A stretch of 64,000 nt of DNA from Sphaerosporella brunnea (GCA_008704415.1 VXIS01000097.1:1-64000); one strand, 5' to 3'. Counted from the stretch's first letter, positions 9,078-19,133 are shown. Program-made: numbers and translations. The notes: generated by a model from the sequence alone, not told the origin.

Positions 9078-11003
9078 ACAGCTCCCAGTCGGCTCTTACT
9101 AGGCCTGTCCGACAGCTCTCAGTCGGCCTATTCGACACCTCCCAGTCGGCTCTTACTAGGCCTGTCCGACAGCTCCCAGTCGGCTCTTACTAGGCCTGTC
9201 CGACAGCTCCCAGTCGGCTCTTACTAGGCCTGTCCGACAGCTCCCAGTCGGCTCTTAGTAGGCCTGTCCGACAGCTCTCAGTCGGCTCTTACTAGGCCTG
9301 TCCGACAGCTCCCAGTCGGCTCTTACTAGGCCTGTCCGACAGCTCTCAGTCGGCCTATTCGACACCTCCCAGTCGGCTCTTACTAGGCCTGTCCGACAGC
9401 TCTCAGTCGGCTCTTACTAGGCCTGTCCGACAGCTCCCAGTCGGCTCTTAGTAGGCCTGTCCGACAGCTCTCAGTCGGCTCTTACTAGGCCTGTCCGACA
9501 GCTCCCAGTCGGCTCTTACTAGGCCTGTCCGACAGCTCCCAGTCGGCTCTTACTAGGCCTGTCCGACAGCTCCCAGTCGGCTCTTACTAGGCCTGTCCGA
9601 CAGCTCTCAGTCGGCCTATTCGACACCTCCCAGTCGGCTCTTACTAGGCCTGTCCGACAGCTCCCAGTCGGCTCTTACTAGGCCTGTCCGACAGCTCTCA
9701 GTCGGCCTATTCGACACCTCCCAGTCGGCTCTTACTAGGCCTGTCCGACAGCTCCCAGTCGGCTCTTACTAGGCCTGTCCGACAGCTCTCAGTCGGCCTA
9801 TTCGACACCTCCCAGTCGGCTCTTACTAGGCCTGTCCGACAGCTCCCAGTCGGCTCTTACTAGGCCTGTCCGACAGCTCCCAGTCGGCTCTTACTAGGCC
9901 TGTCCGACAGCTCTCAGTCGGCCTATTCGACACCTCCCAGTCGGCTCTTACTAGGCCTGTCCGACAGCTCCCAGTCGGCTCTTACTAGGCCTGTCCGACA
10001 GCTCTCAGTCGGCCTATTCGACACCTCCCAGTCGGCTCTTACTAGGCCTGTCCGACAGCTCCCAGTCGGCTCTTACTAGGCCTGTCCGACAGCTCTCAGT
10101 CGGCTCTTACTAGGCCTGTCCGACAGCTCCCAGTCGGCTCTTAGTAGGCCTGTCCGACAGCTCTCAGTCGGCTCTTACTAGGCCTGTCCGACAGCTCCCA
10201 GTCGGCTCTTACTAGGCCTGTCCGACAGCTCTCAGTCGGCTCTTACTAGGCCTGTCCGACAGCTCCCAGTCGGCTCTTACTAGGCCTGTCCGACAGCTCC
10301 CAGTCGGCTCTTACTAGGCCTGTCCGACAGCTCCCAGTCGGCTCTTACTAGGCCTGTCCGACAGCTCCCAGTCGGCTCTTACTAGGCCTGTCCGACAGCT
10401 CTCAGTCGGCCTATTCGACACCTCCCAGTCGGCTCTTACTAGGCCTGTCCGACAGCTCCCAGTCGGCTCTTACTAGGCCTGTCCGACAGCTCCCAGTCGG
10501 CTCTTACTAGGCCTGTCCGACAGCTCCCAGTCGGCTCTTAGTAGGCCTGTCCGACAGCTCTCAGTCGGCTCTTACTAGGCCTGTCCGACAGCTCCCAGTC
10601 GGCCTATTCGACACCTCCCAGTCGGCTCTTACTAGGCCTGTCCGACAGCTCCCAGTCGGCTCTTACTAGGCCTGTCCGACAGCTCTCAGTCGGCCTATTC
10701 GACACCTCCCAGTCGGCTCTTACTAGGCCTGTCCGACAGCTCCCAGTCGGCTCTTACTAGGCCTGTCCGACAGCTCTCAGTCGGCTCTTACTAGGCCTGT
10801 CCGACAGCTCCCAGTCGGCTCTTACTAGGCCTGTCCGACAGCTCCCAGTCGGCTCTTACTAGGCCTGTCCGACAGCTCCCAGTCGGCTCTTACTAGGCCT
10901 GTCCGACAGCTCTCAGTCGGCTCTTACTAGGCCTGTCCGACAGCTCTCAGTCGGCTCTTACTAGGCCTGTCCGACAGCTCTCAGTCGGCTCTTACTAGGC
11001 CTA
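9078..11003. repeat. 1.9-kb minisatellite, 34-bp unit, inside the piggyBac element
   Basis: About 55 head-to-tail units of a 34-bp sequence containing CAGTCGGCTCTTACTAGGCC then TGTCCGACAGCTCC. Variant units include TCTCAGTCGG, TTAGTAGG and a shortened CAGTCGGCCTATTCGACACC form that itself recurs in a regular higher-order pattern. Each unit has an inverted pair (TGTCCGACAG with CAGTCGG), so single strands could form serial hairpins. Flanks 8860-9070 and 11005-11170 are related to each other (CGCTCCCATAGCTGCTCCTA). There are no unique spacers, so this is not a CRISPR-type array. Confidence 0.95.
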
Positions 11004-11175
11004 TCCGTGAGCTCCCATATACGCTCCCATAGCTGCTCCTAGGCCGACAACGCCGCCGAGTCCACCACCGAGTCCACCACCGAGTCCGCTGCCGAGTCCG
11101 AGGACGTATATGAGGCCGTATACGCTCCCATACGCTCCCATAGCTGCTCCTAGGCTGACAACGCTCCCATAGCAG

Positions 11176-13632
11176 ATGCCTACTACCAAACGTCCTCGCA
11201 AGCCGCTCGCCGAAGCCTCAAGCAACGCGCCTCGACACAAAAAACAAAAGACCAAGTCAAGGACTACCAAGTATGCCGCCGAGTCCGTCGCCGAGTCCAC
11301 TGTCGAGTCCGTCGCCGAGTCCACTGTCGAGTCCGTCGCCGAGTCCGTCGCCGAGTCCACTGTCGAGTCCGTCGCCGAGCCCACCGCCGAGTCCGTCGCC
11401 GAGTCCACTGTCGAGTCCGTCGCCGAGCCCACCCCCGAGTCCACCGCTCTGCCTGCCGAGACTTTCGTTCCTTTTCACCACCCGGCACCCGAACATGCGG
11501 CTGAGGCCTGTATTCCTGAAAATACGGCGTTGACGCCGGTTGCGTTTTTCTCGCTATTTTGGGATGAAATACTACAACCGATTGTGGAGGCAACCAATGC
11601 GTATGCACAAGCGGCTTTGAAACGAGCGAGAGCGAGAGCGATAGCGAGTGGACTTCGTCAGCGGAAATGGAAGCCCATTGACGTAGCGGAGCTCAAGCGC
11701 TTCATCAGTGCAACAATCCTTATGGGTTCAATACGACTTCCGTCTCGCTCTCGCTATTGGTCCTTCCAACGCGGTAGCATCCTGAGCAAGTCCGCTCTGT
11801 CCTTCAATCGCTATTGTCAGATCAAACGCTACCTTCATATTTCACACCCCACCGCTAGCGCCGAGCCACTCCCACGTAAAGACTGGTGGAAGAAGGTTGA
11901 ACCTCTCTCCTCTCATTTACAAAGACGAAGTCAAGAGCTCTATCGTCCAAGCACTCATGTTTCCACAGATGAGATGATGGTGCAGTGCTGCGGTCGGTCC
12001 GTTCATACTATCCGTATGAAGAGCAAGCCGATTCCCTGCGGATACAAAATTCTTGCTCTATGTGATGCTGGATACAGCTTGAACTGGCTATTCACATCTC
12101 GAGTAGAAGGAGTCGCTGAGCTGAAACGTCACAAGGATCTCACCCCAACTGGATCTGCAATTCTACAACTTTGCGACGTCCTGGATACTAGCCGCCGCCA
12201 CACCGTCTACATGGATAACGCCTTTACAACAGTTCCTTTGCTTCGTCTCCTGCGTCAACGTGGTGTAGGTGGCTGCGGTACGGCACGCATCAACTCAGCA
12301 GGGTTTCCTGACGAGCTTAAGTCCGACCTTAAGTGTGCATGGAATACATTGGATGGACGAGTTGTCCATCAGACAACCCCTGAGAGCGATGTTCTAGCGA
12401 TCCGGTGGGAAGACAACAACATAGTCCGCTTCCTGACCACTGTGCATCCATGGAATGAGGTTACGTTGAGTAACCGCAGAAAGCCACGTACCACGAGTAC
12501 CAACGCCGTAAGGGTTAGACAGGTCTTTGGTGACAGCAACCGCAAAGCCCTTTTTATACCTACTGTGGTCGATGATTACAATCACCACATGAATGGTGTG
12601 GACTTAGCTGATCAGCGGCGTGCGGCTTACACCACCCACCAGCGCTCACGACGTAACTGGTTGAGCTTGTTCTTCTTTCTTCTTGACGTCTCACTGGTCA
12701 ACGCTCACATCCTCTTCCGACTAGCACGACATGCCGCCTTCGTTGCAGGTATTGACAGTGGAGATATACCCCATGACCTTGGCTGTGATTATTCTGCCGA
12801 CAAGTTTCGCCACGAGATAGTAAACAGCCTTCTTCCCTCAAAGACTCAGCAACCCCCGAAGACGAAGTACAAAAGAAAAACAGCGAGGATCTACTTCACT
12901 AAGAGTAGTGACCTCAGCCAGCGGCGATCAACCGGTCAGCAGCTGTCGCCTGGGCAGCCATCGCCTGGGCAGCCATCGCCTGGGCAGCCGTCACCTGGGC
13001 AGCCGTCACCTGGGCAGCCGTCGCCTGGGCAGCCATCGCCTGGGCAGCCATCGCCTGGGCAGCCGTCACCTGGGCAGCCGTCGCCTGGGCAGCCATCGCC
13101 TGGGCAGCCGTCACCTGGGAAGCAGCCGTCGCCTGGGCAGCAGCCGTCGCCTGGGAAGCAGTCGTCGCCTGGGAAGCAGCCGTCGCCTGGGAAGCAGCCG
13201 TCGCCTGGGAAGCAGTCGTCGCCTGGGAAGCAGCCGTCGCCTGGGAAGCAGCCGTCGCCTGGGAAGCAGTCGTCGCCTGGGAAGCAGCCGTCGCCTGGGA
13301 AGCAGCCGTCGCCTGGGAAGCAGCCGTCGCCTGGGAAGCAGCCGTCGCCTGGGAAGCAGCCGTCGCCTGGGAAGCAGCCGTCGCCTGGGAAGCAGCCGTC
13401 GCCTGGGAAGCAGCCGTCGCCTGGGAAGCAGCCGTCGCCTGGTTCTAGTCACAATCTTATTAAGATTACAAGGACAAAGCAGAGGGAGTGTGCAGTCTGC
13501 CGGTGTGATTTTCGGACCGGTCAACGCAACGGAAGGCAACGTCCTAAGCTTACACAATGGGAATGCTCTGGATGCAACCCTCCTATAGCACTTTGCAAGG
13601 AGGGTTCGTGCTTTTCTAGATGGCATAATTAG
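11176..13632 (+). CDS. piggyBac-family transposase
   Basis: A single exon of 818 aa. The catalytic core runs from about residue 120 to 540. The DDE-type aspartates sit in STDEMMV (D265), YMDNAF (D347) and NGVDLADQ (D476), the positions expected for the piggyBac D268/D346/D447 triad. A C-terminal cysteine-rich ribbon follows (ECAVCRC, WECSGCNP, ALCKEGSC, then WHN). Two additions are odd: an N-terminal acidic repeat (VAESTVES, residues 35-88), and a very long (SPGQP)n/(SPGKQ)n linker between core and ribbon (about 590-755). The enzyme should excise and insert the 6.5-kb element. All key residues are present, so activity is plausible. Confidence 0.95.
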   Translation: MPTTKRPRKPLAEASSNAPRHKKQKTKSRTTKYAAESVAESTVESVAESTVESVAESVAESTVESVAEPTAESVAESTVESVAEPTPESTALPAETFVPFHHPAPEHAAEACIPENTALTPVAFFSLFWDEILQPIVEATNAYAQAALKRARARAIASGLRQRKWKPIDVAELKRFISATILMGSIRLPSRSRYWSFQRGSILSKSALSFNRYCQIKRYLHISHPTASAEPLPRKDWWKKVEPLSSHLQRRSQELYRPSTHVSTDEMMVQCCGRSVHTIRMKSKPIPCGYKILALCDAGYSLNWLFTSRVEGVAELKRHKDLTPTGSAILQLCDVLDTSRRHTVYMDNAFTTVPLLRLLRQRGVGGCGTARINSAGFPDELKSDLKCAWNTLDGRVVHQTTPESDVLAIRWEDNNIVRFLTTVHPWNEVTLSNRRKPRTTSTNAVRVRQVFGDSNRKALFIPTVVDDYNHHMNGVDLADQRRAAYTTHQRSRRNWLSLFFFLLDVSLVNAHILFRLARHAAFVAGIDSGDIPHDLGCDYSADKFRHEIVNSLLPSKTQQPPKTKYKRKTARIYFTKSSDLSQRRSTGQQLSPGQPSPGQPSPGQPSPGQPSPGQPSPGQPSPGQPSPGQPSPGQPSPGQPSPGQPSPGKQPSPGQQPSPGKQSSPGKQPSPGKQPSPGKQSSPGKQPSPGKQPSPGKQSSPGKQPSPGKQPSPGKQPSPGKQPSPGKQPSPGKQPSPGKQPSPGKQPSPGKQPSPGSSHNLIKITRTKQRECAVCRCDFRTGQRNGRQRPKLTQWECSGCNPPIALCKEGSCFSRWHN
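12945..13440 (+). repeat. coding tandem repeat: 15-bp then 18-bp units
   Basis: About a dozen 15-bp units (TCGCCTGGGCAGCCA) encoding SPGQP pass into about 17 18-bp units (TCGCCTGGGAAGCAGCCG) encoding SPGKQP or SPGKQS. Both unit lengths are multiples of three, so copy-number change keeps the transposase in frame. The lysine-bearing half makes the linker strongly basic. Confidence 0.95.
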
Positions 13633-13734
13633 GACGTGTACAGTTAGATCAATAGGCTATTTTCTTGCTATGTACGGTTAGATCAATAGACTACTGCATA
13701 GGAGAGATCAACCCCTGTTTCGCCCGTCCAAGGG

Positions 13735-14354
13735 ATACGAGATTTTACGGTATTTACTCCGCAAATCCTAGAATATACCCTGCGCGTTCCGCGTTCCAGC
13801 AACTAAAGACATCCTTTTTTCTTTTTCTTTTGCGGCTTTGGGCTGTGACTTGTCTTGTGGGATGTGATGAGTTTCTTTTAATGATATGAGTTATGCTCTG
13901 TTGGTGGTGGCGGTGGTGGTTGAATGCTGGTGTACTGCACGAGAACGGGTGGGTAATCTAATTTTCTTTTTCTTTTTACGGGGTTGGTTTTTTTTTTTCT
14001 TGTTGGAGCAGATACCTTGGTTTGGGTTTTTTTGTTGATTGAGGGGAGGTATAAAAGTGTACTGCACGCAAGGGAAGATGGGATAGGGCGGTGGGGACGG
14101 AGTATATAACTGCATTGCATTGAAATGTAGGATGTGGTCCGTACCGCGGAACTGGAATTCAGGTCGGTTCACTGGAAATCACTCGAACCAATCACTAACA
14201 ACCAGCCGATAGTGTCTATAAGGTACATACAAAAGTGTCAACAAAACAAAAAGCAGAGAGCTTGTATTAACAAGGAGCAAAGCAATAAGCCTGCATAAGA
14301 AGTATATACCACGATAGTGGGTATATGTACTATAATACAACCCCACACACCTCT
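13735..14354. other. repeat copy C distal end and 3' flank of OPA3-like gene
   Basis: 13735-13751 is the outer piece of the split TIR. 13752-13810 is the distal piece of promoter repeat copy C, in minus orientation. From about 13811 to 14354 I see only AT- and T-rich sequence that would be the downstream region of the minus-strand OPA3-like gene. No gene found. Confidence 0.5.
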
Positions 14355-15170
14355 TTAAGCCACCGCCCCCGCCGCCGCCGCCTCCGCCTCAGACCTACCT
14401 TCTGCCTCCGCCTCCACCTCCTTTCCCGTTGTCCACACCCTCCTCCAAAACCCCTTCGCCTGCTCCTTCGGCTCCCACAACGGGGTCGGCACCCACTCCC
14501 GTCCCTTCACGGGACGCCCTTTAAACTCGCCCTGGCCGCCACGCAACTTCCACACCTCCTCTTCAAGCTGAAACACTCTATCCGCCAACTCCTTCTCCAC
14601 CGCCTCCATCTCGCCCATCCGCTCTTCGTCCTGGCGGTTGCGTTGCTCCAACAAATCCAGCCGCTCGGAAACGGTGTCGCGACGCGCGGCCTCTTTTTTC
14701 TTGCTGCGGATGCTTTCGAAGAGGATTAAGCTCCCCGCTACCGAGAACAAAAACGCCTCGGAAATGAAGTTGGCGCCCGCATCGATGGCTTTGCTTTCGC
14801 TGAGGGGCCTAATCCTGGGTTCCACCTTCTTCGCCTCCGCCGTTGGGGTTGTTGGGGTTGGGGTCGTTGCGGTTGGCAAGTCGGACCGCACAGTCGCCGT
14901 GTTCGCCGGAAACACGTTTTCCGCCTCCTTTAGCTTTTTGATGGCGTCTTGTTGCCGCTTTAAAGCCGCTTCTTTTTCGAGGTTGCTGGCTGTGTCCCGA
15001 AGCAGGCCGAGCCGCAGCCGCATGTCGACTCTGTGAAGCCGCTGCGCAATGCTGATGCAGTGCCGCCGGAATCGTGGGTGGTCCCGCGCTTGCGATTTTA
15101 TGCGATTGGCAATTGGCTTCGCCAAAGTGCGGATTAGGAGCTGGGTTAGCTTTATGGCAGGGGAGGACAT
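14355..15170 (-). CDS. OPA3: OPA3-like mitochondrial protein
   Basis: A single exon of 271 aa. The N-terminus (SSPAIKLTQLLIRTLAKPIANRIKSQA) is the OPA3 signature, with a hydrophobic/basic mitochondrial targeting stretch. HPRFRRHCI and LRLGLLRD continue the conserved domain. After a Thr/Pro-rich insert, the second half of the domain follows (AIDAGANFISEAFLFSVAGSLILFES, the membrane segment), then a coiled coil (RLDLLEQRN..ELADRVFQLEEEVWKL). The order matches fungal OPA3 proteins, which are longer than the ~180-aa animal form. OPA3 proteins act in the mitochondrial inner or outer membrane; the exact biochemical role is not settled. It is transcribed divergently from the polo kinase. Confidence 0.9.
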   Translation of the reverse strand: MSSPAIKLTQLLIRTLAKPIANRIKSQARDHPRFRRHCISIAQRLHRVDMRLRLGLLRDTASNLEKEAALKRQQDAIKKLKEAENVFPANTATVRSDLPTATTPTPTTPTAEAKKVEPRIRPLSESKAIDAGANFISEAFLFSVAGSLILFESIRSKKKEAARRDTVSERLDLLEQRNRQDEERMGEMEAVEKELADRVFQLEEEVWKLRGGQGEFKGRPVKGREWVPTPLWEPKEQAKGFWRRVWTTGKEVEAEAEGRSEAEAAAAGAVA

Positions 15171-16108
15171 CTGCAGGAGTTAGCTGAGGTGGGGGTAGGT
15201 GCTGGTGGGGCGGACCTTGGGTGGGGTATCTCGAGATTGTGGAGAGTTGCTCTGGCTGTACTCTACCCTAGGCGAGCGGAAAGGGAGATGTGAGAGTGGG
15301 GAATCAGCGGATTGGCATATATATGTAGGGAGTTTGCGATGGGGGATAAGGCAGCAGTCGGAGGTGTGTGAGTTGTCAAGTGAGTTGAAGTTGCGGCTCA
15401 AAGTTTGCTGGGTTCACGGAGCGGCACCGGGAGCGGAACCGGGATATGCCGTGTTGAAGGGTTGGCTTTCGACTGCTGTGATGGCCGGCCGGTGTTTATT
15501 TCAAAACTTGCGATTGTGGATCTAACCGCGCGGTGCGATATAATACGAACATCACTTCGATATTGGGCCACCGGCGGTGGTTCGAGTGATTAATTGTGAG
15601 GCGGCTCGAGCTCGGACTCGACTTCGAATTCACGGCCCCATATATACAAGCATGCTGGTGTTCTTAGCTGCTGTGCCCGGAGTATTTGCTGGCCGTGCAG
15701 GTGCAGTGGTGCCATACATATCGCATTGAACACTGCTTGCTCTCGAAGTGCATCCTCGATGTGATGAGGTTGCGTGGTTGCCGTGGAAACGCGACAATGA
15801 GCTAAAGCATGCACCGACAACGAAGCGGCTGAAGCAGCCGCTCTTCCCGCTCACTCTTCAAACACGACTCTCGACCACACGCCGAAACACCACCACTGTG
15901 GAGCAAGTGATAGATCGTCAACCCAGAAAGAGGAGGAGAAAAGGAGGTCTGATATCACCACTCGGCGTTCCCTGTTGACAGCAGTTCCTTATTGTTCGTC
16001 TCGGACTTGTTTTTTTCGTGCTCGTGCCGTCTTTGTTTACACCCCTTCGAACCACCACCACCACCACCACCACCGCGCATTTTGTCCTCTGCAGACCACG
16101 ACACCGCA
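15171..16108. promoter_or_regulatory. divergent intergenic region between OPA3-like and polo kinase genes
   Basis: 938 bp with no convincing gene. CT-rich and CAC-repeat leader sequence (CCACCACCACCACCACC near 16050) precedes the kinase ATG. It must hold both promoters. No clear TATA box for either gene. Confidence 0.5.
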
Positions 16109-19100
16109 ATGAGCCACCGACCCATTGCGCTCGCCGCGGTCGAACCGAACGTCTACCGCCCGCGCAACGCCGCGAAACCAGCTGCGTCCTTCCCGCTTCC
16201 TTTGCAGCCCAAGAAACAATCCGACTATGAAGTTGTTGCACCGCTCGCTTCGAAACCGTCCCGGCCCTTGGCCTCTGCGGCCGCTGCGGGCGCCCCCACC
16301 ACCCCGCGCATCCAGAAGATCAGGAAGAAGTACCTGTGCGAAACGCCGCCCGCGGTCTTGCATGATCTGAAAGGCGTAAAAGAGTATGACCGTGGACGGC
16401 AGCTGGGCGAGGGCGGATTCGCCAGGTGCTTTTTGGTGCAGAATAAGAACGGGACGCTGTTCGCGGCTAAGACGGTCAGCAAGAAGAGCTTGACTAGCCC
16501 GAAGATGAAGTCGAAGGTATCTATGCTCATTTCCAATGCTACGTGCGGAGGAGGCTTATCGTTGCCGGGGAATAGTTTTTTGGTGAATTGGCGGTACACC
16601 AGAAAATGAAGCATCCCAATATTGTACGCTTCGTCGAGGTGTTCGAAGACCCGGTTAATATCTATATGATCCTGGAGTTGTGCCATAATAAGAGCTTGAT
16701 GGATATGATGCGACGAAGGAAACGATTCACCGAGCCCGAGGTCCGGTTTTTTATGCTGCAGCTGATGGGCGCGCTTAAGTATATGCATGGCCGCAACGTC
16801 ATACATCGTGACTTGAAGCTCGGAAATATCTTCCTGGATGAGCACATGAACATCAAGATTGGAGACTTTGGTCTGGCGGCACTATTGGTCGACGAAAACG
16901 AGCGCAAGAAAACAATTTGCGGAACGCCGAATTACATTGCGCCTGAAGTTCTCTTTGGAGGAAAGGATGGAGAGGGCCACAGTTTTGAGGTGGATCTGTG
17001 GGCGGTCGGCGTCATCATGTATGCCATGCTGGTGGGAAAGCCGCCATTCCAGAGTACAGATGTCAACTCGATCTACAAGAAAATCAAGCACAACTCCTTT
17101 GAATGGCCCGGATCAGTAATGATCAGCCAGTCGGCAAAAGCATTGGTCAATGCTTTGCTCAACTCAGACCCTGATGCCCGTCCTTCACTCGATGAGATTG
17201 CGAACCACAACTTTTTCAAGGCTGGCCTGTTCCCAAAATCCATACCTCTGTCGGCGGTACGAGAGGAGCCCTTGTGGCCAGGCATGGGTAACAATCTTGC
17301 GGCGGTTACAGCGAGCCGAGCGCAATGGAAGCGGAACTACGACGAAGTTGCGCGAAACGCGGGTGTTGGAATCGATTCCGCCGGTAAGCCTATCCAGCCT
17401 GTCGGCGAACGCCCAGGAAAGCCCATCGACCCGGTACCTATGTCCAGGCCTCCATCAGCCGCATCCACGACTTCTAATGAATGTGTGGATATCGCCAAGC
17501 TTTTGGAGAAGAAGAGACAGGATCAACAAGAGAGATTGGATGCGCAGAAGGCGAACGGTGGATATATTCTTCCTGAAGCATTGTCGCCGAGAGATGGCCA
17601 TGCAAGGATGAGAAACATGGGAGTGCTCAAAGCTGTTCCGAGTCGGTTGGCGGCACTGAGAGGAACTGCTCTGGGAATTCCTCCATCCCGGGAAGCACCC
17701 CATGTCCCCGCCGCAACACATGCCCCGACACCTGTTCCCGAAGAAACGGAGCCGAGTGACGAAGAGATGGCGGAGGCGCCTGAGCCCGAGCCCGAGCCCG
17801 AGCCGGCGCAACACATGAGAATGATGGACAGACCACCCATTCGAAGAACTGTTGCCCAAGAAAAGCCGGCGGAGAGATTCACGGCAATGGCCCAGGCGCA
17901 GCCGGCGAAACCAGAGCCAGTCTCACGAAGAGTGACCAGGTCACATGCTGCGCAACAGCGCGTGGCCGCCGTAGAACCCATTGTTGCCGCGAGGGCACCT
18001 GCCGCCCAGGCCGAAGAGCTAACCAGACGAGTGCCTCCCGCTGCTCGTCGGCCCACGGGTGTTGTTGTTCCGGATGAGTCTGTACGGCCCCCTTCAAGTA
18101 CGGACGCACCAGCAAAGGAGAGATCAGGTTCTTCTCCAGATGTCATTCCTTTCGGGGCCACGCTATCCTCAAGGGTTGGCAAGCCCATTCCAGAAACTGT
18201 GACATCCGCGGTGCTGGCCTCGCTGCTTCCCATAATCAATAATCTTTCTGCTTTCACCAATGGCAATATGCGCTCCCTTCCGCCTCAACCTTTTGCCACC
18301 GTTGAGGCCCTCCGCTCCTTTAGGAGGGGCGAGAAAAACAAGGCGATCTTTATTAAGAAGTGGGTCGATTATACCAATAAGTATGGAATGGCATATATGT
18401 TGTCCGACGGAACCTGCGCCACTCTTTACAACGACAACACCTCTATGATCGTTGACCAGATCGGAGGAGATCGTGTTGAGTGGATCACGCAGTCGCTCGC
18501 GGACCCTGCGCAAGCTCCCAATGGCCGGCAAGAGGTTGTCTTCAGGAGACTGGCAATGGAGATGACGATGATCAAGCAGAGATCCACCACCAGCAAGAGC
18601 TTGAAGAGCAAGCTGATGATCTGGAAACGGACCAGCAATTACATGAACAACTGCCTCGGGGTCACGGAGCACTGGGGATGTGATCGCAAAGTGGCGGTTA
18701 GGGAGCCTACCGTTGACGGGCTTAACAATTTTCTCTTATGGGTCACACATTATGCGCGTTTGAGGAGATGCGTGGTCTTCCGCTTGATTGACGGTACCAT
18801 TCAGGTTCGTGCTGCGTTGCCTTTTCCACGAGTGTGGCAGTGCTAACAAGCTTCCAGTTGAATTTTGTGGATCATACCAAACTCATTCTTACCTCTGCTG
18901 GGCGGACACTGCGGATTGTCACTAAGGATAACGACCTCATTGTCATGAGCCTCGAAGAAGCATTCGAGATGTGCTGCACCGAAGACGAGCTTGCGAATGA
19001 GTTTGGATTGAAGCAAAAGGTTAACTACGTCAAGGAGATCCTGAAGGCGTGGTACCGCGCCGGAAGGTTCTCTAGCGATGTCGACTCAAGAGAGGGCGAG

Positions 19101-19133
19101 GCAGTTGTTATTCTGGGAGAGGCCCCTGCATAG
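16109..19133 (+). CDS. plo1: polo-like kinase
   Basis: Exons 16109-16516, 16576-18804 and 18858-19133 (introns 59 and 53 bp, both phase 0) give 970 aa. The kinase domain starts near residue 92: GEGGFARC glycine loop, FAAKTV lysine, [16 protein letters not shown], and the [12 protein letters not shown] activation segment. A long low-complexity linker follows. Two C-terminal polo boxes lie at about 728-800 ([19 protein letters not shown]) and about 865-960 ([34 protein letters not shown]). This is the mitotic kinase known as Cdc5 in budding yeast, Plo1 in fission yeast and PlkA in Aspergillus, acting at spindle poles and in mitotic exit and cytokinesis. Length fits filamentous fungi, which have longer linkers than yeast Cdc5. 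Confidence 0.95.

Larger units (their letters stand above)
7238..13734. mobile_element. piggyBac-family DNA transposon, 6.5 kb, two genes
   Basis: The TIRs are about 100 bp: CCCTTGGACGGGCGAAACAG at 7238 and its inverse ending at 13734. Each holds two direct copies of CTATTGATCTAAC(C/T)GTAC. The 3' end of the transposase gene abuts the right TIR. Inside are, left to right, a short GC-rich triplication, a minus-strand coiled-coil gene, a 1.9-kb minisatellite and the plus-strand transposase. The interrupted TIR of the host element gives the target site: only AT is duplicated, where canonical piggyBac uses TTAA. All parts look intact, so the copy may still be, or recently was, active. Confidence 0.88.
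6539..13751. mobile_element. CCGTA-ended TIR element, its right TIR split by a piggyBac insertion
   Basis: The left TIR starts at 6539 (CCGTAAAATCTCGTATATAA, then GGTACACCCCC and ATTTTGGGA). The right TIR is found in two pieces, 7200-7237 and 13735-13751. They rejoin perfectly when the piggyBac element (7238-13734) is removed. TA flanks both outer ends. Without the insert the element is about 715 bp. It has no transposase but has coding potential on the minus strand (see 6647-7050). It interrupts the promoter repeat (copy C) of the RAD52-like gene. CCGTA termini and TA duplication are shared with elements at 39 and 61 kb. Confidence 0.8.

Noticed and set aside
9078..11003. CRISPR-like array
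   Set aside because: Units are contiguous 34-bp tandem copies with no unique spacers, in a eukaryotic transposon; it is a minisatellite.
12908..13626. Long frames of Arg/Leu/Gly/Ser and Ala/Gln repeats on both strands
   Set aside because: They are off-frame readings of the transposase SPGQP/SPGKQ repeat; the transposase frame has domains on both sides.
6536..13753. 38-bp perfect palindrome interrupted at its centre by a large insertion
   Set aside because: The two 19-bp arms are the outer ends of the two TIRs of the CCGTA-ended element, so no special palindromic target is needed.
18530..18700. Frameshift in the polo kinase between polo boxes
   Set aside because: The retained frame ([32 protein letters not shown]) matches the family layout on both sides, so no shift is needed.
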